Shown here one piece after another: positions 1 through 4,900 of a stretch of 11,100 nucleotides of DNA (position 1 is the stretch's first letter; each line of letters starts with the position of its first letter). This DNA comes from Thermoplasmata archaeon (GTDB lineage Archaea; Thermoplasmatota; JAKEGO01), in NCBI GenBank assembly GCA_022615805.1, contig JAKEGO010000069.1:1-11100 (forward strand), read 5' to 3'. Below the pieces are notes generated by a model. The model had not been told where the DNA came from and did not search any database. It saw nothing but the letters and a program-made list of their open reading frames with translations. Made by a program: the position numbers and the translations under genes.

Positions 1-48
1 GGAAGACGACGCGTCGGGCGATGGTATCGTAGGGACCCCATCTTTCTC

Positions 49-54
49 GGAGGT
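49..54 (+). promoter_or_regulatory. Shine-Dalgarno site for the GTG start at 61
   Basis: GGAGGT lies 6 nt before GTG 61 and is fully complementary to the archaeal 16S rRNA 3' end. It decides the start. Leaderless-type genes in this window lack such a site, so this gene is probably internal to an operon entering from the left. Confidence 0.65.
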
Positions 55-60
55 CTCCCC

Positions 61-558
61 GTGTTCACACTACTCCTGCTCTTCATGATCGAGGTCAACT
101 TCGGAATCTTCGATCCAGACCAAGGGAGCGGAGGGATAGAGCCAGGTGGCTTTATAATTCTGGGTATGATGATATTCTTTCTGATTTTGTTCATCGTATT
201 TTACCTGGAATACAGAGGGATGTGGGAAAAGCTCCTCCCATATGACCACATGATGACGTCCAGAGCTCTCGAGCGGTTCTTCAGGGCACAGAACATTCGT
301 TACACTAAAAGTGGTCCGAGGAGGTTCTTCGTTCGACTGGTGGAGCGTTACTCCCTTACAGAATCTGGCTTACAGGTCCATATCTCGCGCACCAATCCGT
401 CCGGCACTTTGATTGCTGTGGGAAAGGATGTATCGGAGAAGAGAAAGGATGTTGATCGCCTCAGGAACGATCTTGACCGCGCCTTCCTCCCGATTATACT
501 CGTCAAAAAAGGTAAGATTGAGAAGAGAGGCGGGAGCCAGATAGTACAGGGACATTAA
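61..558 (+). CDS. Small membrane-anchored protein of unknown function
   Basis: I do not recognise this 165-residue protein. It starts at GTG 61, chosen because GGAGGT at 49-54 sits 6 nt upstream; the frame is open to the window edge, so a longer product cannot be excluded. Residues 1-12 are hydrophobic, and a strong transmembrane segment spans about residues 30-50. The rest (about 51-165) is a charged, Arg/Lys-rich soluble domain, probably cytoplasmic, with an Asp/Lys/Arg helix near 124-141. The coding DNA is clearly less GC-rich than all other genes here (for example about 45% GC at 121-180), which suggests a different origin or weaker selection. The last residues and the TAA at 556-558 lie inside a tRNA-like fold (531-601), so the C-terminus may be a junction product. 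The Shine-Dalgarno-led start suggests it follows another gene in an operon outside the window. That it is a real gene is likely; its function is unknown. Confidence 0.7.
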   Translation: MFTLLLLFMIEVNFGIFDPDQGSGGIEPGGFIILGMMIFFLILFIVFYLEYRGMWEKLLPYDHMMTSRALERFFRAQNIRYTKSGPRRFFVRLVERYSLTESGLQVHISRTNPSGTLIAVGKDVSEKRKDVDRLRNDLDRAFLPIILVKKGKIEKRGGSQIVQGH

Positions 559-601
559 TCCCGTCATCGAGGGTTCAATGCCCTCACGTGGCTTAATCCC
601 G
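531..601 (+). pseudogene. tRNA-like fold without a D-arm (possible tRNA remnant)
   Basis: Three helices can be drawn. The outer stem CGGGA-GCCA (531-539) pairs with TGGC (589-592) and TCCCG (597-601), leaving a TTAA bulge at 593-596. The middle hairpin is GGGA (549-552) with TCCC (559-562) and a 6-nt loop CATTAA. The third is a textbook T-arm: GAGGG (569-573), loop TTCAATG (574-580), CCCTC (581-585), with the T-T-C-R-A pattern and a closing G-C pair. Seven bases (586-592) follow, as in a 3' acceptor strand, but only 5 of 7 would pair with 536-542. Only five bases separate that acceptor from the middle hairpin, so there is no D-arm, and the anticodon-like loop lacks U33. I read it as a degenerate or deleted tRNA. 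A 3'-UTR structure of the upstream gene is an alternative. Confidence 0.35.
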
Positions 602-709
602 GACAATTTGGCCCTCAGACCAGAACCAGGCCACCGGTGGGATCCCGCGTATAAGACTGCGCAGAACATTCATCCTCAATAACGTTTGTCAACTTAATCG
701 CGGGAGACA

Positions 710-776
710 ACGATGCGCGAGTCATCTGTTGAATGGACTATATCCATTGATGGCGAATTGAGCGCATCGTCAAACA
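710..776 (+). other. Nested stem-loop, H/ACA-like architecture
   Basis: A perfect 9-bp stem forms between 710-718 and 762-770 (ACGATGCGC with GCGCATCGT). Inside it, AATGGA (732-737) pairs with TCCATT (743-748) around a 5-nt loop, leaving a symmetrical internal loop of 13 nt on each side. Three bases after the lower stem the plus strand reads ACA (774-776). A lower stem, a pocket, an upper stem and a 3' ACA are the layout of an archaeal H/ACA pseudouridylation guide RNA. However, I see no clear kink-turn in the upper part, and no strong promoter stands at the right distance (only a weak TTAAT at 694-698). The strand is therefore tentative. A DNA-binding or recombination site is an alternative. 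Confidence 0.3.
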
Positions 777-789
777 CCCCAATGGCTCT

Positions 790-832
790 TGCCTATCGCG
801 TAACCAATTGAAATCGAATGAAGCGATAGGCA
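790..832 (-). repeat. Perfect 10-bp inverted repeat just downstream of tRNA-Thr
   Basis: TGCCTATCGC (790-799) and GCGATAGGCA (823-832) form a perfect 10-bp stem with a 23-nt loop that contains the palindrome CAATTG. On the minus strand the stem begins 6 nt after the tRNA-Thr discriminator base, so a primary tRNA transcript would carry it as a 3' trailer hairpin. No strong T-run follows, so a classical terminator is not obvious. It could be a processing signal, a separate small RNA or a protein-binding site. Confidence 0.5.
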
Positions 833-838
833 TCTGGA

Positions 839-910
839 AGCCACTGGTGGGAATCGAACCCACGACTTACTCCTTACCAAGGAGTCGCTATGCCTCTAAG
901 CCACAGTGGC
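839..910 (-). tRNA. tRNA-Thr (anticodon GGT)
   Basis: Read on the minus strand from 910, all arms fold. The acceptor GCCACTG pairs perfectly with CAGTGGC. A short D-arm is made of GCTT and TAGC. The anticodon stem ACTCC/GGAGT carries loop TTGGTAA, so anticodon GGT is at 878-876 and reads ACC and ACT. The variable loop is 5 nt, and the T-arm is GTGGG-TTCGATT-CCCAC. The discriminator base at 839 is U73, as expected for archaeal tRNA-Thr. CCA is not encoded, and no intron is present. A TATA-like box stands 25 nt upstream at 936-942, in the short gap after nmd3. Confidence 0.97.
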
Positions 911-921
911 GCAGGTGCGGA

Positions 922-927
922 TAAAAA
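922..927 (-). terminator. Oligo-T terminator candidate after nmd3
   Basis: The minus strand reads CCTTTTTAT about 22 nt after the nmd3 stop codon. Archaeal RNA polymerase commonly terminates at such U-runs. The run lies between the TATA box and the first base of tRNA-Thr, so nmd3 transcripts could end inside the tRNA promoter. Confidence 0.4.
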
Positions 928-935
928 GGTGGTCG

Positions 936-942
936 TATAAAT
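936..942 (-). promoter_or_regulatory. TATA box of tRNA-Thr
   Basis: On the minus strand ATTTATA lies 25 nt ahead of tRNA position 1, the usual distance for an archaeal TATA box. It falls in the gap between the nmd3 stop codon (949-951) and the tRNA, so the tRNA has its own promoter. Confidence 0.65.
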
Positions 943-948
943 GGGTTG

Positions 949-1983
949 TCATTGCCGGTCGAGCGGCTCGGCCCCGTTCTCCCCGGGCTCCCTCTCTGGC
1001 GGGAGGATGATGATGCGGTCGTCGTGGCGGACAACCCCGACCGTCGATCCAGGCTGCACATCGAACGGGGTCAGCACGGTCACCGCCCTCTGGCTCTCGG
1101 GATCCAGTACGACTACGCCGGCGCTATCGACGGAGACGACGACCGTCTCCCGGACCGCGTCCTTTTTCGCGATGAGCCTCGCGTCCTCCATCGCCTTCGC
1201 GGGCACGGAGCGTTGACGCCCGTCCTGCAGGTCGACGAGCCTGGCGTTCGGCACGAACGAGAGGACCTGGTACGTCCGCCCGTCGAACTCGACGACGCTC
1301 CCCTGATGATATGGGGTCAGCCGCACCATGAAGGTGGTCCTGAAGAGCTCGCGGCCGTCCTTGAATCCCCCGTGGCGTTGGCTCTCCTTCACCCTGGTGC
1401 CGTGGCGCGCGGCCAGCTCCCTGGTCGCGGTGGACGCGGCCTCCTTGTCGATCATGTAGACGTCGAACCCGCCGCGGACCGCCTCCACGCGGTTCACCGA
1501 CATCTCGTCCATGAGGCCGAGCACCTCGACGAGCGCGTCCTCGATCTCAGAGGGAGGGACGTCCCGGTCGCCCCTGACCTGGATGATGGCCTCGTAATAT
1601 GTCCCCGCTCGCCGGGAGCATTCCTGGCAAGAATGGGCGCGCACCTTGACGGTCACCTGACGCTCGGCATCGATGCGCCCGTCGGCGTAGGTCCCCGTCA
1701 CCCTCACCAGGGCGCGACTCCCGGACTCGAGAATGGATGTCTCGACGGAGACCTTGACGTCCTCGAGCTCCGCGGGGGTGGATACGTCCATCCTGAGGAC
1801 GGACCAGACGGCCTCGTCCGGACCGTCGTACCACCGCGCTCCCCTGTCGGAGAAGCGACCGCAGGTGGAGCACCTCATGACCGCCACCTGCTCCGGAGCG
1901 ACGACGAACTCCCTATCGGTGATGAAGCATTCCCTGCATAGGATGGCCTCGCCCGACGGCATGCCGCACTTGACGCACTCCAT
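949..1983 (-). CDS. nmd3: Archaeal NMD3-family ribosome biogenesis protein
   Basis: The protein has 344 residues from ATG 1983. The N-terminal zinc-binding region has four CxxC pairs: C3/C6, C16/C19, C38/C41 and C119/C122, the last in HSCQECSRRAGTYYEAIIQVRG, which is typical of the family. An alpha/beta segment follows (about 125-220, with FDVYMIDK and a Lys/Arg-rich stretch near 193-215). After it comes an eIF5A-like small beta domain (about 221-270) and a C-terminal beta-rich region. In eukaryotes NMD3 is the 60S export adaptor bound near the ribosomal E and P sites; archaeal versions have no nucleus to export from and are presumed to act in late large-subunit maturation. ATG 1983 is preferred because GTGAT (1992-1988) precedes it by 4 nt and MECVKCG fits the family start. 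ATG 1989, which overlaps the upstream TGA, is the alternative. The gene follows the surface-protein gene and has no visible promoter of its own. Confidence 0.9.
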   Translation of the reverse strand: MECVKCGMPSGEAILCRECFITDREFVVAPEQVAVMRCSTCGRFSDRGARWYDGPDEAVWSVLRMDVSTPAELEDVKVSVETSILESGSRALVRVTGTYADGRIDAERQVTVKVRAHSCQECSRRAGTYYEAIIQVRGDRDVPPSEIEDALVEVLGLMDEMSVNRVEAVRGGFDVYMIDKEAASTATRELAARHGTRVKESQRHGGFKDGRELFRTTFMVRLTPYHQGSVVEFDGRTYQVLSFVPNARLVDLQDGRQRSVPAKAMEDARLIAKKDAVRETVVVSVDSAGVVVLDPESQRAVTVLTPFDVQPGSTVGVVRHDDRIIILPPEREPGENGAEPLDRQ

Positions 1984-1988
1984 CGCCA

Positions 1989-4900
1989 TCACTGCACGTG
2001 GAAGGTGTTCCTGCACCGGCTGCAGGTCACGTTCACGGGGCGTTGCGGCGGGACGAGCACGGGCGCTCCGCAGACCGGACAGACCGATGTGACCGCGCCG
2101 GCCTGGGCTCCGCCGTAGGCTCCAGGGTAATTGGCACCTTGCGCTCCGGGATGCTGAGGGGGATGCGCGCCCGGGGGATGCTGACCGGGGGCGGCCTGCG
2201 CGCCCTCCGTGGCGCCCTTCTTCCCCTTCTTCTTCATTACGAAGAACGCGGCTCCGCCTCCCGCGCCAGCGACGACGATGATGAGGATGAGGGGCATCAT
2301 ATCGGCCTCATCGCCCCCTCCCGAGGAGGTTCCGGGACCCTGATCGACAGTCGCGATGCGCGGGGTGCCCTCGGTGCCGATGTTGAAGGTGAACTCCCCA
2401 TCGTCGATCTCGACGTAGTACTCGATCTCCTTCGCGCTGCCGATGTCCTCGGCCTGTATCGTGTACGTGAAGTTTATGCCGTCCTCGGTTTCCATCTCCT
2501 CCTCGGAATAGGACGCGTCGCCCTTCTTCCGGAAGAAGAGCCTTACCTCGATGTCGTCGCTGTCGTCTTCCACGCGAACCCTTATCGTCATCGGCTCGCT
2601 CTTGTTGACCTGGCCGATTGGGATAACGATGCCTTCGGGCTCCTGGTTGACCTGTTCCCCGTTGTCCACGCTGAATGGGTCCGTTGTGGCCCATGGACCG
2701 ACGTAGTCGCCATCGTCGGCCCTGATGCGGAGGAGGACATCGACGAACACGCCGGAGCCCAGGTCCTCCAGGCTGTCCCAGGCTATGCTGTGGTCCGTCC
2801 CGCTCGACGAAGAGAAGAGGCCGCTCGTCGGTTCGCCCTCCTCCTCGTCGATGGTCGCGGTCGTCCATAGGGAGCCCATGTCTTCCGAGTACTCGACGTC
2901 GAGGTCGCAGTCGTCGCTCTGGAAGTCCTTGAGGACGATGTCCGCGATCGCGATGCCCTCCGGGACGCCCTGGCCGGCGCCGGTGCGCACGTCCTCGATG
3001 GCGACGAGCGGGATCTGGCCGTTCTTGAGCAGGATAGTCGCCTCGTTCATGACCTCCGAGGTCCCGTCGTTCACCTTGAGCCGCAACGTCACCGTGTGGT
3101 CATTGTATCCGAGGTCAGCGATCGAGTCCCAGGTGAGGGTGACCGTCTTCCACGAGTTGGACACGGTGACGTTGCCCAGGTCGCCCTTCGCGGTGGCCGC
3201 CTGGAAGGAGATGGACAGCTTGTACTGCAGGGAGATATCGACGGTCGTGTCGTCGGCGTCCCTGACGCTGCACGACAGGGTGATGTTCCCGTGGTCCTGC
3301 TCCGCCGCGAAGGCTTCCATCTCGGGGAGCTCGTTGAGCACGTTCCGCAGGTCGAATGGTTCCGTGACGTTCCATGGGCCGGTCTCGCCGGAGTTGAACG
3401 GCTGGAGGCGCAGCAAAATGTCGTCGTAGTTGACATCGGGGAGGTCGGCGTAGGAGTCCCATATGAAGACATGCGCGATGCCCTCTTCGCTTGTGGCGAG
3501 GTCCTCCTTCCCGTCCCCTCCCTCGCCCATCGTGGCCGCCTCCCAGTTCTCGCCCGCGTCGATAGAGTACTGGACCTTCAGCTCTGCCTCGTCCTCCTCG
3601 AGGTCGGCCAGGGTGTAGTCGATGGCGATGTCCTCGCGATACCCGGTTACATCGAGAGAGACGATGTGCGGCAGGTAATAATCGTTCCTGATGACGAACG
3701 GGTCCGTCTCGAAGACCTCCCCCTGGTCCGGCACCTGCGGGCCGTCGTACGGCTCGAGGATCAGCACGATGTCCTCGACCTTCACCTTCCCCAGGTTGTC
3801 CACGGTGTGCCACGTGAAATTGTACTCCTCGCCCTCGGGGGAGGTCTCCAGGCCCGTCAGCGGGTTCCCGCTGCCCCAGGGGGAATCGAACTCGACGCTC
3901 TTGACGCTCTGTTCGCCGATCCGGTACTTGATGTAGAGCGAGCAGTAGGCCGACTGCTCGTCGGCGATGACGAAGACCACGTCCACGTCGCCGTATATAT
4001 CGCCGTCCGGGAGGGTGACGCTCTCGATGGTCGGCGGGTCCTCGTCGTTGTCGACGTGGAAGCTCTTGCTGCTGTCGATGAGGCCCGGGTCGGCGTCGGA
4101 GACCGCGACCTTGATCACGATGGCCGTGTCCTCGGTCGTGCCGATGTCGGCGATGGTGTCCCAGGCGACCTCGTGCCTCACGCCGGTCGGCGAGGAACTT
4201 ATCGGCGTGATCGAGCTGAGGTTGACCGATGCTTCGGTGAAATCGTCATCGCCGGACCGCTTGAAGGATATCGCCACGGTGCACTTGTCGGATTCCTCGT
4301 CGAGCAGGTCGAACTTGAGGATCACGATGCCGGTCTTCTCCTCCGAGGATGCCTGGACCTTTACGTCGGGGACCTCGTTGTTGTCGATGTCGAGGGTCAT
4401 CTCGTCCGCGGTGCCGTTGTCGTCGTCCCCTGCCCCGTCGCTCGCGATGATGCGGAACGTGATCTCGTCGTCGACGCCAGGTATGTCGTCGGTGGACCGC
4501 CAGTGGAGCATGTACGCCCACCCGGTCGATGAGCTTATCATGCTGGTCGACGTGTTCCCGCCCGTACCAAGCGTTGCCTTGGAAGTGGAACCGTTGTAGT
4601 CGTACTCGGCATAGATGTGGCACCTGTTCTCCTCCGCGTCGGTCAGGTTGAAGAAGATGAATATCTGGCCATTCAGTTCTCCGGAGAGCGGATCGACCTC
4701 CACCGTCGGCGGATCGAGGTCGTTGTCGAGCAGCATGATGCCGCTGGTGTTGACCTGCTCCTTTTCGGTGTCGTTCGCGATGAGCCGCAGGCGGACGCGG
4801 TCCAGGTCGACGTCCGGCAGGTCGGCGTAGGAGTCCCAGGAGAGCTGATGATCCTTCCCATCCTTCGAGGAGGAGAGGTCGTTGAGGATGTGCCCGCCGG

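Larger units (their letters stand above)
559..838. other. Gene-free stretch with several structured elements
   Basis: No convincing reading frame is present. The minus frame over 370-669 is a shadow that partly reads through the tRNA-like sequence. The stretch is less GC-rich than the genes to the right. It contains the 3' half of the tRNA-like fold (to 601), a palindrome-centred echo of the tRNA-Thr 3' end (630-652), a nested stem-loop (710-776), and a perfect 10-bp inverted repeat (790-832) that abuts the tRNA-Thr 3' end. This density of structures is unusual for a short spacer and suggests small RNAs or remnants of an element inserted beside the tRNA. Confidence 0.6.

Noticed and set aside
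1..88. Possible tails of an upstream gene: a frame from base 2 to a TGA at 86-88 that reads DGIVGTPSF (slightly NosD-like), and another frame ending with TAG at 30-32.
   Set aside because: Too short to tell apart. The Shine-Dalgarno site at 49-54 favours an upstream gene ending by about 32, but neither tail is long enough to identify.
370..669. 99-residue minus-strand frame containing a REGIEPS-like motif.
   Set aside because: This motif is a well-known artefact of translating tRNA T-arm sequence on the wrong strand; it points to the tRNA-like element rather than to a protein.
3096..4532. 478-residue plus-strand frame opposite the Ig-like repeats, and similar long antisense frames at 946-1941, 4617-5522, 5661-6578 and 9163-10059.
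   Set aside because: They are antisense shadows of strongly coding minus-strand genes in GC-rich DNA, without domain features of their own.
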